From the NCBI RefSeq assembly GCF_052324685.1, contig NC_135213.1:3683646-3747645 (forward strand): a stretch of DNA of 64,000 nt. Reading direction: 5' to 3'. Shown here piece by piece: positions 23,112-34,915 of this stretch. Each line of letters begins with the position of its first letter. Position 1 is the stretch's first letter. The notes under the pieces were generated by a model that saw only the letters and a program-made list of their open reading frames with translations, ran no database searches and was not told the origin of the DNA. This DNA is from Brachyhypopomus gauderio (Eukaryota; Chordata; Actinopteri; Gymnotiformes; Hypopomidae). The translations under genes and the position numbers were made by a program.

Positions 23112-23360
23112 TCCAACAAAAAAAAATAATAATCAACTACGCGAGTAACTTGAGGAAACGAAACATCTATTTACAAAAACGAACACTCCCACTTCCACAT
23201 GTGAGATCAGACACATCCCACCTTCGTTGCCAAGTTGTTGTGTATTTGGTTGATAATGAGGAGACAGACAAGAGTGAGGTAACGGTGTGTTTTACTGCAG
23301 ATTGAACTTATCTGAATACAGCATGGTGCTGTATTGCTGTACAGCATGTACAGCTGCATT

Positions 23361-23873
23361 GGGCAGCATGGTGGCTTGGTGGTTAGCACGTTTGCCTCTC
23401 AGCACTGGGGTCTTGGGTTCAAGTCCCTATCTGAGTGGAGTTTCCATGTTCTCCCTGTGTCTGCGTGGGTTTCCTCTGGGATCTCCGGTTTCCTCCCACA
23501 GTCCAAAAACATGGAGGTAAGGTAAATTGGCAGTCCCAGACAAATTCTCCCTGAGTCTGTGTCTCTCCCTGAGTGTGTGTCTGTGTCTCTCTCTCTCTGT
23601 TCAATAAAAACAAGTTGTTGTCTGAGTGTGTGTGTGTGCTTGTGTGCCCAGTGGTGGATGGTGCTCTGCCACTAGGGTCTGTCCTCTCTCCCCTTCCTGC
23701 ACCCCATTCAGTCCCCCAGGGGCCTGTGGATCCTGGTAGAGAGTACGCTGTGTGCAATTGGCTGCCGCTTCTCGCCAGTGTGTGATTGGTTGTCTGTAAC
23801 GTAGCTGTGTTAACAATTGTAAAGCGCCTTGGGTATCTAGATAAGGTGCTATATAAATTGAAACATTCATTCA
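23361..23873 (+). mobile_element. tRNA-derived SINE (V-SINE-like), full copy
   Basis: It begins GGGCAGCATGGTGGCTTGGT with GTTAGCACGTTTGCCTC (box A region), then GGTTCAAGTCCCTA (box B). A central GTGGAGTTTCCATGTTCTCC..CTGCGTGGGTTTCC domain follows, as in DANA-type fish SINEs. The 3' part has AATTGTAAAGCGCCTTGGGT and a CATTCATTCAA tail. The same family is at 60220-61475. It lies in the presumed 5' LTR of the minus-strand gypsy element. Confidence 0.85.
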
Positions 23874-24787
23874 ATACAGGGAAAACCGCCCCAAGGCATA
23901 GTGGGGCTACGGTGGCCTCAAATGGCCAAACATGAGGACAGTATAACTTTGCTCCCTACCTAAAACCCTCCATTGTCTGTCTCTGATGTTGCTGTCCTTT
24001 ATTGCCTATCTCTCTACTGTTGACATAAATAGATAAAAATTACTTCATGAGGTACACTATCGGTATGGTCATTAAAACTTAAACATGAATTAATAATGAT
24101 ATAAATTGAAGTGTTCAGTCTTATTCAAATCTTCCTACAACTGTGCTGGGACTTCATTGCCTCTCTCTGTTGCTCACCTAGGTCTGTTGTTGCTCTCCCT
24201 CCTCTGTATCTCTGCTTGTGTCTGTCTCTGTTGGTTTTCTTCATTGTTATTTTCCTCTCCATCTTTTGTATCTGTCCTTCTTTTTTTTTCTTTATTTTTT
24301 AACTGGGTCTTGCCTTCACTGTCTGTCTGTTTTTCCCTCTCCTTTAGGGTCATTTTACGGGAAATCAGGCACTTTGGAACCCAACCGACAGATTTTCATC
24401 AATCTTTGTATGCCTTTTTAGTGGCAATGTAGAACCCCAGAACTGCATTTGCATGAATCTGCCACTAATATAAAGGGAGAAATGGACTAAGAGTGTTTTA
24501 AGTAAGAGGTTAGAGCACTACACATTCAACCTTGATTATGTCAATTTAAATTACAAACAGATGGTTTTGATGCTGTTTGAAAACTCTTTTCTGGCTCTAC
24601 AGAGCACACAAACAACATTGATCTCAACAGTTAAGCCCTTTTTAGTGGCGAGGTAGAACTCCAAAACTGCATTTGCATGAATCTGGCACTAATATTTCAG
24701 AGGCTGTTCATGACATTGCAGGCTATGTGTGGAAAAGATACAGACCATTTTAAAATATAGTTTTTTTTATATTCAGATTTTAGTATT
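23874..24787. other. No gene; contains a dispersed ~58-bp repeat pair
   Basis: CT-rich non-coding sequence. Two similar blocks, 24412-24472 and 24637-24697, share TTTTAGTGGC, GTAGAAC.CCA.AACTGCAT and TTGCATGAATCTG.CACTAAT. The open frames at 24106-24432 are low-complexity artefacts. Confidence 0.5.
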
Positions 24788-25300
24788 TTAATATTGAGTT
24801 ATGCTGTAAACCAGCCACCATCCATGCTCCTCAAACCAATCATACCTGAATGCCCTGTTGCACCCACCAATGAATGTAGTTGGGAAAATAAAAATTTTCG
24901 AAGGTCTGGCATGGTTTTTCAGCAAATTGTACTTTTGGTCATCAGACATCTGACACACAGCCTGTGCTATTTCCCCAATAGATTTTGTTTCATCTATGAA
25001 AAATCCAAGGTGACTGTCAAGTACAGAGCTTGGCTGGGCTACCTCACATCCTGCTGCCTGTCTCACTCTCACATCCTCAGCCACTTCAGTAGCTGCTGCA
25101 TCTCTCTGGTCTTCCACTGCACTGTTCCACTGTTACCTGTCAAGGCTGTTTCACTGCTACTAGCTGTTGATAGCTCATCCTCCAAATGCTGACCCACTGA
25201 ATAAATACAGCAAAATAATACATTTAAAAACATTTCCATATTTAACCCCTTTTTTACACCTCTATACTGTATTTTATTTACTATGGCCTTAGGAGCAACA
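24788..25300 (-). pseudogene. hAT-type transposase fragment with TTF-like zinc-finger region
   Basis: A minus-strand frame of about 109 residues (25117-24788) has NLLKNHARPS..FIFP and CNRAFRYDWFEEHGWWLVYS. The last motif (F...WFE...WLVYS) is typical of the TTF-type finger near the N-terminus of one group of hAT transposases and their domesticated relatives. The rest is absent. Confidence 0.55.
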
Positions 25301-25324
25301 GACATGTTGAGAGTAAAATACACT

Positions 25325-26238
25325 CTAGCTTGAGCCCTTTTCTATTAAACCATCCTTTTTCCCTGAGACTTGGCGTGATCGCTTCCATTTTATTTCGCAC
25401 ACCCTGCCCGCCACAGAATGACCAGCCGCTTTCGGAAGCCGCCAGTCTCCTTTTCTTTCTCCTTCGTTTGTGGTCATGTCTTGTGGTAAGTGTTTGTCTG
25501 CGTGGTGTTTTGTGAAGAGTTCCGCCATGCTTTTGTATTGTGTTTATGGCACGGCGAGGACCAGGGCGTCTTCCCTGGAAACAACTCTTCATGTTGTGTG
25601 AGTGTTTAAAGTGTGTACGCGTGAACGGCACGTGTGGATGAGTGTGCGTCGCTCGTTTGTGTTTGGTGTTGAATGTTTCATGTGTGACGCGGGTGCCGCT
25701 CGTCACAGTCGCCTCGCTCCCCGTGTTTCTTGTGTTTTATGTGGGAAGCGACTGCGAATCGGAGCGGCGCGTCACTGTCATACCAAGCGCACACGTGTGG
25801 GTCCCATTTCGTTCATTGTTTGTACAGTTTTTTTGTTTGTCTAGTCATTGCGTATTCGTTTTGTCTTAGCGTGAGGGCCCTGTGTCCGACTGGGGCGTGG
25901 TTTTGTGTTATTGACGGCCCAGTCGGTCCAGGGTCCCGCCCAGGGAGGTGAGCTAATCAATGTTTTGTGTTTTGTGTTTCAGCTCCTGGACTGCAGGGGG
26001 TGTGTCCCTGCCTTGTCCCTGCCTTCCTGCCTCTTCATATTTGTGTGCTGCCGCTGTGGGCCACACACCCAATGGAGGGGAGTGAGGCTTGGTGGGGGGG
26101 TCTGTCACGGTGAGGCGGCCCCCTACCGGTCGCATCCGTCCATAGCAGCTGTTGTTTGTATTGTTACGTTGTGTGCGTCCCTCAGGTGGGCGGAGCCCGT
26201 GATCCGTTTCACCTGAGGGTCGTTTGTTTGTCTATATA
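25325..26238 (+). mobile_element. LTR family B element, truncated at both LTRs
   Basis: 25338-25423 matches the end of the 45663 LTR (TATTAAACCATCCTTTTTCC, ACTTGGCGTGATCGCTTCC, CACACCCTGCCCGCCACA). About 680 bases of internal sequence without a clear frame follow. At 26086-26103 there is a purine-rich tract (GGCTTGGTGGGGGGGTC) and then the start of the second LTR (TGTCACGGTGAGGCGGCC), running to about 26238. Both LTRs are partial. No gag or pol was seen, so the element was non-autonomous. Confidence 0.75.
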
Positions 26239-26465
26239 CAGGTGCTGGTCAACAAATTAGAATAATTTGAAATAGTGCAATCATGAAATTCTTTGAATGC
26301 ATTTTTTGTGCAGAAAGCAAATCAGGTGTTCACCGCACCTGTCCTACTCGTTAGACTAATCACAGAACTCGTTACCTGTAAAACAATTTGCTCAGCTGAG
26401 CCTTCCAAAAGGCCCATTTAGGCCATTTAACTGTGACACTGTTGTTTTATTGAATTAGAATAATG
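26239..26465. mobile_element. Possible Tc1/mariner-like MITE fragment
   Basis: It starts TACAGGTGCTGGTCAACAAA followed by TTAGAATAAT, resembling a widespread fish element end. The matching opposite end was not found, although GAATTAGAATAATGG recurs at 26453. Weak call. Confidence 0.3.
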
Positions 26466-27904
26466 GAGAAACCGTTCCACAAAAGCACACTTCCATTACT
26501 GAATCAGCCATGGGTTCCAATTACTGGTCACAAGCCTGGAGACCTGCTGGTCAAAGTCTTTCCAGATTGCACTGAGTGGAACAGTGTCCTGCTGCTGCTC
26601 CCTGAGCTTCCTCTACTCCTTCAGCTTGCTGGTTGGGGAGTGTCACCCTTGCTGCAGCATTGCAGAGTTGTTGATAGGTCCTATGGAAGGTCCTATATCC
26701 TTCCCAAAGGCCTTTTTCTTGAACCTGGGGTACAGTGCTGCTGCCTCAGAGAGCAAAGCATGGGACTCAGTTTTATGAAAACAGTGTGACATCTGCTGGC
26801 AAATGGTCGCCACCAAAAGCTCCACAGAATCTGTCAGGTTTCCAGCTTGTCGGACGTTTGAAGCAATCTTCTGCAGGCCTCTTGCCAGAAGAATCACTTT
26901 TGAAGCAGTCACATACCTGAGAGAAAGAAAAACAACGTTGAGGCCTGATAGTAGCAATAATAATGTATATATTTTTTGTGGTTATTATTTATAATATTAT
27001 TACTATTAGTAATTATAGTTTTATAACAAGCATATTCATAACCAATAGACAACACAATAAGTTCTAGTTATTTTGACGTAGGTCAAGCCAGACAGGAAGG
27101 AGCTTGATTGACAGATTTATGACTTTCTTTGGATGTGATTGAACGAGTGAAAGTTAGGCTTTCATAATCACATTATTCTGACAATAATTCACATTGAATT
27201 CACCTTCAGTGCAATAGTAACAGTAAAACACTTACCTCTCACCACTGATTTCAACAGTGACCTCTTCAAAGGGCTTTAGTACATCACAGGCCTGTTTCAT
27301 TTCCTCCCACTCATCTGGTGTGAGGGCAGCCAGTCTTGGATTAGTTAAGGCCAGGGTTGTTATGATGGCATCTTTATTTTCCAGGAACCTCATCATCATT
27401 TAGTATGTTGAGCTCCAGCGTGTTGGACAGTCCTGCTTCAGGCGAGATTCTGCTAACCCCAACTGCTTTTGTGTGGCCTTCGGTTTCTCTGTTGCAACTG
27501 TACTTCTGTGCACATATTCAACAATTGCCTTCACCTTTTCCATTGTTTGTTTGATGGCAGCAATGCCACTGTTGACATTGAGGTTCAGGGTGTGGGCAAA
27601 GCAGAACAGGTGAGGCCAGCTGGTAATCTGGATTGCTTTCACCACATTTGCAGCATTGTCTTTTTTTTTTTTTTTTTTTGGGCCCACCTCCACCCCCCCA
27701 TCTTTGGAGGACAACTTTGTTTTTATATCAAATAATAGATCAAATAATAACAATTCTGTATAATAAAGTGATGACAATTATTGGGGTTAGGTGGACCATG
27801 AGAGGATAGAATATAGAAAAGAGGGGAAAAGAAAAGAGGGGGAGAGAGAGAAAAAGGGAAAAGACAGAAGGGCGGGGAAGAAAAAATAAAAAATACATAT
27901 ACAT

Positions 27905-29069
27905 TAGGGCTGCGTATCGATTCAAATTCCAAGAATTTTGATTAATCTGAAGATTAAGAATCGATTTATTTAGATTTAATCCGATTTAATCGATTCGATC
28001 CAATTCAGGGTTTAGTGTTATTAAAAATGTATTTATTTGAGCTGTTTCCTGACTATGTACAGAAGCAACATGTTAAAACTAATATTATATCAATATTAAT
28101 CAGCAAATAGTTACTGGTAGTTGGTAGTTACTGATGGCTGGAAGACTGGTGAAAAGGGTAATCATAAATCTACCTTCAAGAAAGGTAATCCAGGACAATA
28201 AACAGAGGACATCTTTGAGGTGTCTATATCTGCAACAGTGGACTCCTACTGGGACACTAACCAGTGCATTATTATTATGATTGAAATAATTAAGAAGTCA
28301 CCCAAAAGCTGTTGCTACCAAATGCATTTTTATTTTAAAAGTGCTCACACTTAATAAACTGAAAGTATAAAGTGTAAACGTGTATTTTTCTCTAAAGTGA
28401 GATTATAAGAACAGAACTCTCAAGTTACGGTCCCCGACCCCTCCCTGTTGGGCGTGTGTTAACGTTGTCTGCGTCTACTCGTCTGCGTATCTCCGTGGGT
28501 GCGGGTGCGTCTTGTGATAATCCTCACCTGTGACTCGTCTCCTCACGTAGGGTTTGTGTGGTTTGTCTACTTAATGTGCGTTCGCGCAGCGTCCTGTGCT
28601 CGTCGTTGTTTGAGTCACACATGTTCTATGTAAACGTGTTTTATGTGTGCTGTCTGCGCTTCGGTAAATGTAATAAACGTAACGATTTGGAAAGTGCAAA
28701 GGATTCTGTCTCGTCCATCGCCTTGCGCCCAACGTTACAAGAACATTTTAAACTTTTTTAAACTGTAAAAACACTGGGTAAACTGTCAGTGACATGGACT
28801 AACTGTAAATAGTCACTGACACTGGATAAACTGTCCTTCTGTTTTTAGATTGCCGATTTGACTATCGTCGTTACCGTCACTGTCCGACGCCATGTTGTTT
28901 TACAGTTAGTTAGACCTCTGGTTAGACCGAGCATGCCGGCGTGAATTCAGTGACGAGGCGGGGGTAAAAGTTCACAAAAATTCGATCTTTGGACGTACGA
29001 ATCGATTATCAGATCATCATATGCGAATCGATTCTGAATCGGAAAATCGATTTTTTCAACACAGGCCTA
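27905..29069. mobile_element. Non-autonomous hAT element inside the L1 3' region
   Basis: It begins TAGGGCTGCGTATCGATTC and ends AATCGATTTTTTCAAC..AGGCCTA, with a perfect 8-bp duplication ATATACAT (27897-27904 and 29070-29077). The ends are rich in ATCGATT motifs on both sides, like fish hAT elements with AATCGATT subterminal repeats. No transposase. It carries a solo LTR (28423-28739). Confidence 0.9.
28423..28739 (+). mobile_element. Solo LTR, family A, inside the hAT element
   Basis: It contains the family A landmarks in order: TGTTGGGCGTGTG, CTACTCGTCTGCGT, CTCCGTGGGTGCGG, CACCTGTGACTCGTCTC, GTTTGTCTACTTAATGTGCG, GTCCTGTGCTCGTCGTTGTT, AATAAACG, and CTGTCTCGTCCATCGCC..GTTACA. The first base and parts of the ends have diverged and I could not confirm a target duplication. 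Confidence 0.75.
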
Positions 29070-29229
29070 ATATACATACATATATACAAATATATACATA
29101 TATATACAAACACGCATATATAAAAAATATAATAATAAATAAATAAAGTAAATAAATATATATATAAAAAAAACAACCAGCTCAAATGACCACTGCAAAG
29201 TAGAGCAGAAAGTGTACCCAAGACATACA

Positions 29230-29471
29230 CACTGTAAACCCGAACAGTATTGTTAACTTATACTCTTTATTGGTATAACACTCAAATCTTGTTATTTAGT
29301 TAACCCAGCATTAAGGTTTTGCGCTGTCTTAATTTTTTGGTATGTTTTAAGTTTAAATGAGTACATATTTTTGAGTAATGACTGTCACTAACATAATTTA
29401 TGAGTTTCCAAAGTCACGCAGCGTCTGACGTCACCAACATGCTCGATGTCCTGGATTTACTTTTTACAGTG
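29230..29471. mobile_element. Short CACTG-ended MITE
   Basis: The inverted ends CACTGTAAA and TTTACAGTG bound a 242-bp non-coding unit in the L1 3' region. The ends resemble those of the CACTA-like element at 19683-21474. Its target duplication is unclear because a SINE landed at its right edge. Confidence 0.65.
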
Positions 29472-29477
29472 GTCACA

Positions 29478-29666
29478 ATGGTGGTGCATCATGGCCTTGT
29501 GGTTAGGGAACTGGTCTTGTGACCGGAGGGTCGTGGGTTCGATTCCCAGACCTAAGGCCTTGACTAAGGTGCCCCTGAGCAAGACCCTTAACCCTCAATT
29601 GCTCACTTGTATAAAAAAAAAAGATTAAATGTAAGTCGCTCTGGATAAGAGCCAAATGCCATACCC
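29478..29666 (+). mobile_element. tRNA-derived SINE at the MITE/L1 junction
   Basis: The perfect 11-bp duplication CAGTGGTCACA (29467-29477 and 29667-29677) flanks a unit with CCTTGTGGTTAGGGAACTGG (box A region), GGGTTCGATTCCCA (box B), CCCCTGAGCAAGACCCTTAA and the tail GTAAGTCGCTCTGGATAAGA. A relative lies at 46810-47083 on the minus strand. Confidence 0.9.
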
Positions 29667-32663
29667 CAGTGGTCACACCTCAGCGACCAGAGGCAGTGCC
29701 ACCCTGAGCCCCCCCACCGCCAGCCAGGACAAACACACAAACATCCCAGGTCGGCAGCCCCGACCCTCCTGCCCAGAAAGTGGCCGGCATGAGCAGTCCC
29801 CCCAGAGTCCACCAACTAGGCCACCCGGGTGTCGATGCCCCAGCCAACCACCTCAACTAGCTAATGGAACTGATCAGTGGGAACCAAAGAGAGTTAAATT
29901 CCTCCAACTGGTCTTTAGAGGAAGCAGACATTCTCTCCAGACAGATGTGATCGAGTAATAAATTTTTGTAATGAGTAATATGCAGGTCCTTTTTTGCTTT
30001 CCAATTCATGAGAATGGTTTTCTTGGCGATGCATAGAGCAGTAAGAACTATGTGTGATGAGTTTGCCTCCATAGCCAATTCACTGACGTCTCCTAGGATG
30101 CACAGTCCGGGTGAAGTTGGGATGCAGCATTTAAACCACGTGGATAGGTCTACACATACCTTCTGCCAGAATTCCTGAACAGGCCTACAGTCCCATATAG
30201 CATGCATATAGTTATCGGCTACATTGCCTGTACAGTGGGTGCATATGTTTGACTGTGCTAGGCCCATTTGGAACATCCTTTGTCCTGTATAGTGTGTTCT
30301 ATGAAGGACTTTGTATTGTATAAGTTGTAAGTTGGGGTTTTTACTTATTTTGAAAATATTTGTACATATATCTGTCCAAAAGTGTTGATCTGGATTAATA
30401 GAGAGATCTCGTTCCCATTTGGCTATCGGAAGGGAGATTGAGTCATCAAATTTTAACAATAATTTATATAGTTTTGATAATAATTTAGGAGTACATAGAT
30501 TTAAAAATTCAGTTACTGATACTGATATTTCTAGATTCAGTTGAATCTCTGTTGAATGATTTCAATTGTTGATATTCAAGAAATCTACTTTTGCTTATTC
30601 CATATTCTGATTTAAGTTCCTGAAATGTGACAAAGTACCCATCTTTAATAACATGTTCTAAAATGTCTATTCCCTTATCATGCCATGATGTGAAATGTAG
30701 TACTTCCTTATTCTGACAAATGTCTGGATTGTTCCAAATGGGTGTTAGTTTGCATGGGATGAGTGGGGACCGAGTTAGTTTTAGAAATTCCCACCAGGCT
30801 GTCAGTGAAGTTTTTATATTAAGGCTTTTAAAACAGTCTTGACGCTTAATATTAGAGCTAATGTAAGGTAGGTCTGAGAGTTTTATTTTCCCACAGAATG
30901 CTTGTTCTAGGTGCAACCATGGGCTGTCTATTAAGTCGTATTTGATCCATTTTAAAATGTACTGTAATCTATTGGCTAAGAAATAATTATAAAAACTTGG
31001 TAGTTCTAAGCCACCATTGAGTTTTGGCTTTTGCAAGGTTTTCAGACTTATTCTTGGTGGCTTGTTTTTCCATAGGAATTTTGAGATGTTTGAGTCTAAG
31101 GACTTAAACCAAGCAGCAGAGGGTTTATTTGTGATTAGTGAGAATAAATAGTTGACTTTTGGTAGAATCATCATTTTAATGGTAGCGATTTTCCCCATGA
31201 GTGATATAGGTAAAGCGTTCCAGCGTGTGAGATCATCTTCTATTGTTTTTAACAGAGGGATATGATTTAACTGCACTAAGTCTGAAAGTTTAGCGGAGAC
31301 ATGTATGCCTAAGTATCTAATATTACCTGATTGTAGTGGAGTGGTGGTTGTATTCTGAAAACTACAATTTATAGGCAAAACTGTTGATTTACCCCAGTTG
31401 ATGGAATATTCTGATATAGAAGAGAAGCTGTCTATAAGTTTGATTGTATTCGGAAGAGAAGCTTGTGTGTTCTGTAGGAAAAGTAATACATCATCTGCAT
31501 AAAGACTTATCTTATGGTTTGTGGTTCCTGTATTAATTCCCATAATATTTGCATTTTGTCGAATTGCTGCTGCTAATGGCTCAATGAAAAGAATGAAAAG
31601 TGAGGGAGATAGTGGGCAGCCCTGCCTGGTGCCCCTCTGTAGAGTGAAGCTTTGTGAAGTGATATCGTTTGTCCTAACTCGTGCATTAGGAGAGCTATGT
31701 AAGGTTTTGATCCAATTTATGAAGGATGAGCCAAATCCAAATTTGTGTAGAACTGCTAATAAATATTTCCAGTTTACCCGGTCAAATGCTTTTTCTGCAT
31801 CTAAAGATACAATGGTAGACTCTAATTTGTTAACTGTGCAGTAATCTAATATGTTTATTCGTCTGCATGTATTGTAGGCCGATTGTCTACCCTTGATAAA
31901 ACCTGTCTGGTCTGGATGTATTATAAGTGGGGTGATTTTCTCTAATCTTCTGGCAAGTGCTTTGCAAATAATTTTAAGATCTACATTTATGAGTGAGATG
32001 GGGCGATAGCTGGAAGGAAGTGTAGGGTCTTTGCCTGGCTTAAGAAGTACGCTAATGTTAGCAGAATTCATGTCTGGGGACATTACGTGATCATTTTGAA
32101 TTTGAGTGACCATTCTAAAAAAGGTTGGTTCTAGCACCGACCATAATTCTTTGTAGAATTCTACGGAAATCCATCTGGTGCTGGAGCTTTGTTATTTGGT
32201 AGCTGCTGTAGGGCTTCATGTAATTCGGGCAGAGCAAGTGGTGAATCCAGTGCAACAACTTGCTCGTTTTTCAGCTTTGGGAGATTTATATTATTAATAA
32301 ATTCTTCAATAGCTGAATCAGATGGACTAATCTGTGATGTATAAGCTTTATAAAACTCTTTAAAAGCTTTATTTATTTGTTGTGGGTCATGAATAATGCT
32401 ACCTGTTGAGTTCTTAATAGAGGAGATAGTTGTTTTTTCTTTATTAAGCTTTAACTGATTAGCAAGGAATTTTCCGGATTTATTGCCATGTTCAAAATTT
32501 TGCCAATGCAGTCTTTGCAGTAAAAATTGCGTCTTTTTATCTATTATTTCATTTAATTCCAGTTTGAGTTTTCTCAGCTTGTTCAGTGTGTGTTCATGTG
32601 GTGAGGCAGCATGGGCAGCTTCTAAAGATTTTTTTTTTCTTCCAATTCTAATACCTTTGTTTT

Positions 32664-33357
32664 TGTCAGGGTTGGAGCCAGGCGAGCTCCTCCTGTCGCC
32701 ACAAGGAGGAGCTTGCGAGCTAGACCTGGGGGCAATCAGACGCGATAGGATACACCTGTTTGTAGCCTACATAGAGTGGGCAACTTCAGCAGCTCATTGC
32801 TGTAGTTGTTTGTTGTTTCTATGCCCTCACAGCCTAAGCCATTGTCTCTCGCTCCATTCGCCTGTTTTCGTTTTTCTCCCTGAGTGTTCTCAGCCAGTCT
32901 CTCTCTCTCAGTTGTGTTTTACCCTGTGTTTTCCCTTCTCCTCTGTTTTTCTATGTTGGTTTGTCTGCCAGTGTTCTGGCTGACAGATCAACGGTTAACC
33001 CCGGTAGAAGTTCACGGACGTGTCCCTGAACTTCACATCTCCTCCCTTATCTCTGGTTTGCTTCGTGACACGTTTAGTAGTACTCCGTGTGTTTTTTCGT
33101 TTTCTCTGTTTTCTCTGCTACGACGCGTTGATCCTTATCCGCGTATTTTTTGTTTACTTACCTGGTTCTCACTTCACGTTGAGGGTTCTCTGTATCGTTG
33201 AGTTGTTTGCCCTTTGGGGTTTTTGTTTCAGTTTTCCCGCTATCGCGGAGGTTTCCATTTGCCGTTTTTGGCGTTATTAGCTTCGGGTGTGCACTTGAGT
33301 CCTCCTACACACCGCAAAACCAGCGCGACACCGCCGTGTTCGGGGTGCCGCGTTACA
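32664..33357. mobile_element. Solo LTR (694 bp) inside L1 ORF2
   Basis: It starts TGTCAGGGTTGG and ends GCCGCGTTACA, with a perfect 5-bp duplication GTTTT (32659-32663 and 33358-33362). L1 coding sequence resumes at the junction (KKNKE on both sides). No internal genes. Strand is uncertain, though the TGTCA start on the plus strand matches other gypsy LTRs here. Confidence 0.85.
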
Positions 33358-33929
33358 GTTTTTTCTTTATTTTTCTTATGTGTGCAGTAGGATATTATTT
33401 TCCCCCGCATTACTGCCTTCCCTGCTTCCCAAAGAACACACGGTGAGGTTCCTGGTAGATCGTTATATTCTAAATATGTTGCCCATTCTTTTTTGAAATA
33501 ATTTGCTGGTGTGGTTCTTTTCTGTGTCAGAGAGAGAGACCGGTGCATGATCACTGATAGTGATAGGATGAATATGGGTGTCTGTGACATGTCATAATAG
33601 AATTGCTAACTAAGAAGTTGTCTAAACGAGAATGTGAATGGTGTACTGTCGAAAAGAAGGTGTAATCCCGGAGAGTGGGGTGGTGTGAACGCCACGCATC
33701 AGAGAGCCCAAAATTGTTCATACATTGTTTTAGGGTGTCTGCAGACTGCCAGTTCTTTTGACTCACTGCTGTACTGAGCCTGTCGATATCTGGATGAAGT
33801 ACCAAGTTGAAGTCTCCTCCTATTATTAGTTTGGTGTCAGAGTGATCAGAGAGTGCAGTGAAAATATTGTGAAAAAAGGAGGGGTCGTCAACATTTGGCC
33901 CATATATGTTAGCAATACATAAACGCTTT

Positions 33930-33985
33930 GTGACATGTGTTGTGAAAAGCGCTATACAAATATTTGATTTGATTTTTGATTTGAT
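33930..33985 (+). mobile_element. Tiny 5'-truncated L2-type retro insertion
   Basis: GTGAAAAGCGCTATACAAAT followed by TTGATTTGATTTTTGATTTG is the terminal hairpin region and short-unit tail of L2/CR1-type elements. Only about 55 bases were inserted into the L1 endonuclease region. Confidence 0.6.
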
Positions 33986-34641
33986 AAATGCATATTTAGA
34001 ATGGACAGGTTAAGTATTATGTATCTACCATCTGGATCTGTTATATTGTTGCTAATGGAAAAGCTTATCCTTTTGTTAAAACAAAGGGGGTGTGGCCATA
34101 TTAATTGAGTTGTAACAGGCTGAGTACAGGTGTGGGAACTGAGGACAGGTCAGTGTGTATGTAGGTGTTTTCCTGTAGAAAGACAATATCTGCTTGTAAG
34201 TCGTTTAGCCGATTAAAAATTTTCAAACTCTTTTCCCTCAAACCAGTTCCACGTACATTCCATGTGACGAATTTCAGTGAACTCATGTTAGGACTACTTG
34301 TTTGAGTGTTGGATGGTTGCTAAAGGTGTGTGTGTTGCACATCTGTGTTGTATGCCTGTGTTGTATGTTTTGTGTATGTGTCTGCGCTATATGTATGTGT
34401 CTGTGCCTGCATGAATCGGTCGTGTGTGTCTCCTGTGTGTTAGTGTGAGATTGTTCCTGTATGTGTGTGTGCATACAGTACATTGCAGTCTTGAAAGTGG
34501 GTGAACAAATTGCTGGGTGACATTGAAACTGCATATACAACAGAAAAAAAGCATAAACTACTAAGACTTATGACTGTAAACATATGGTACGGTGCTAATT
34601 AGACCGACATTAGTTATTTAAACTTAGACATATCTTATTGT

Positions 34642-34843
34642 GGGCGGCATGGTGGTGTGGTGGTTAGCGCCGTCGCCTCACAGCAAGGCCGTCTAGGTTT
34701 GATTCTCGGTCTGGGCTGCTCTGTGTGGAGTTTGCATGTTCTCCCTGTGCCTGCGTGGGTTTTCTCCGGGTACTCCGGGTCCCCCCCCCCCCCCCCCCCC
34801 CCCAGTGACCCTGACTAGCGGGATTGAGCAGTTCGGTGAATGA
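34642..34843 (+). mobile_element. DANA-like SINE between L1 ORF1 and ORF2
   Basis: The perfect 12-bp duplication ATATCTTATTGT (34630-34641 and 34844-34855) flanks GGGCGGCATGGTGGTGTGGT and GGTTAGCGCCGTCGCCTCAC (box A region), TTTGATTCTCGG (box B) and GTGGAGTTTGCATGTTCTCC. A C run of about 30 bases (34772-34803) replaces the usual CGGTTTCCTCCCACAG. Confidence 0.9.
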
Positions 34844-34915
34844 ATATCTTATTGTTCTAGGCGAAAAGTAATGTGTTATAAAGAGTTGGCGTCGGTGTTG
34901 ATACAGTTCACCTGT

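Larger units (their letters stand above)
16444..23240 (-). mobile_element. Ty3/gypsy retrotransposon, decayed, with two nested DNA elements
   Basis: On the minus strand, gag, protease, reverse transcriptase, RNase H and integrase appear in the Ty3/gypsy order. A candidate primer binding site (TTGGCAACGAAGGTGGGATG, 23210-23229) follows sequence that should be the 5' LTR end. No 3' LTR was recognised beyond 16444, and a SINE sits in the presumed 5' LTR. The RT gene is split by a CACTA-like element (19683-21474) and a hAT element (18369-19269). Several frameshifts make it inactive. Confidence 0.9.
29857..34286 (-). pseudogene. L1 ORF2 (endonuclease and reverse transcriptase), broken
   Basis: It starts at 34286 with FVTWNVRGTG and ADIVFLQE, the AP-type endonuclease. 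Later endonuclease pieces lie at 33805-33551 (VLHPDIDRLST). The linker is split by a solo LTR. The RT frame 32137-30509 has SSYRPISLINVDLKI, HPDQTGFIKGRQ, DAEKAFDRVNW, GTRQGCPLSPSLF and the active site YADDVLLFL. 30459-29857 is the C-terminal region with a C..C..H..C-like motif (CTHCTG...HAIWDC). Frameshifts lie near 32150, 30500 and in the endonuclease. Confidence 0.9.

Noticed and set aside
15126..23240. A single large retrovirus spanning the ERV pol scrap and the gypsy element
   Set aside because: The RT at 15126-15464 duplicates a region already present in the gypsy RT and is of a different type; an L2 end lies between them.
23361..23440. Possible tRNA gene from box A and box B motifs
   Set aside because: The motifs belong to the tRNA-derived head of a SINE; the cloverleaf arms do not close. 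The same holds for 29478, 34642, 46810 and 60220.
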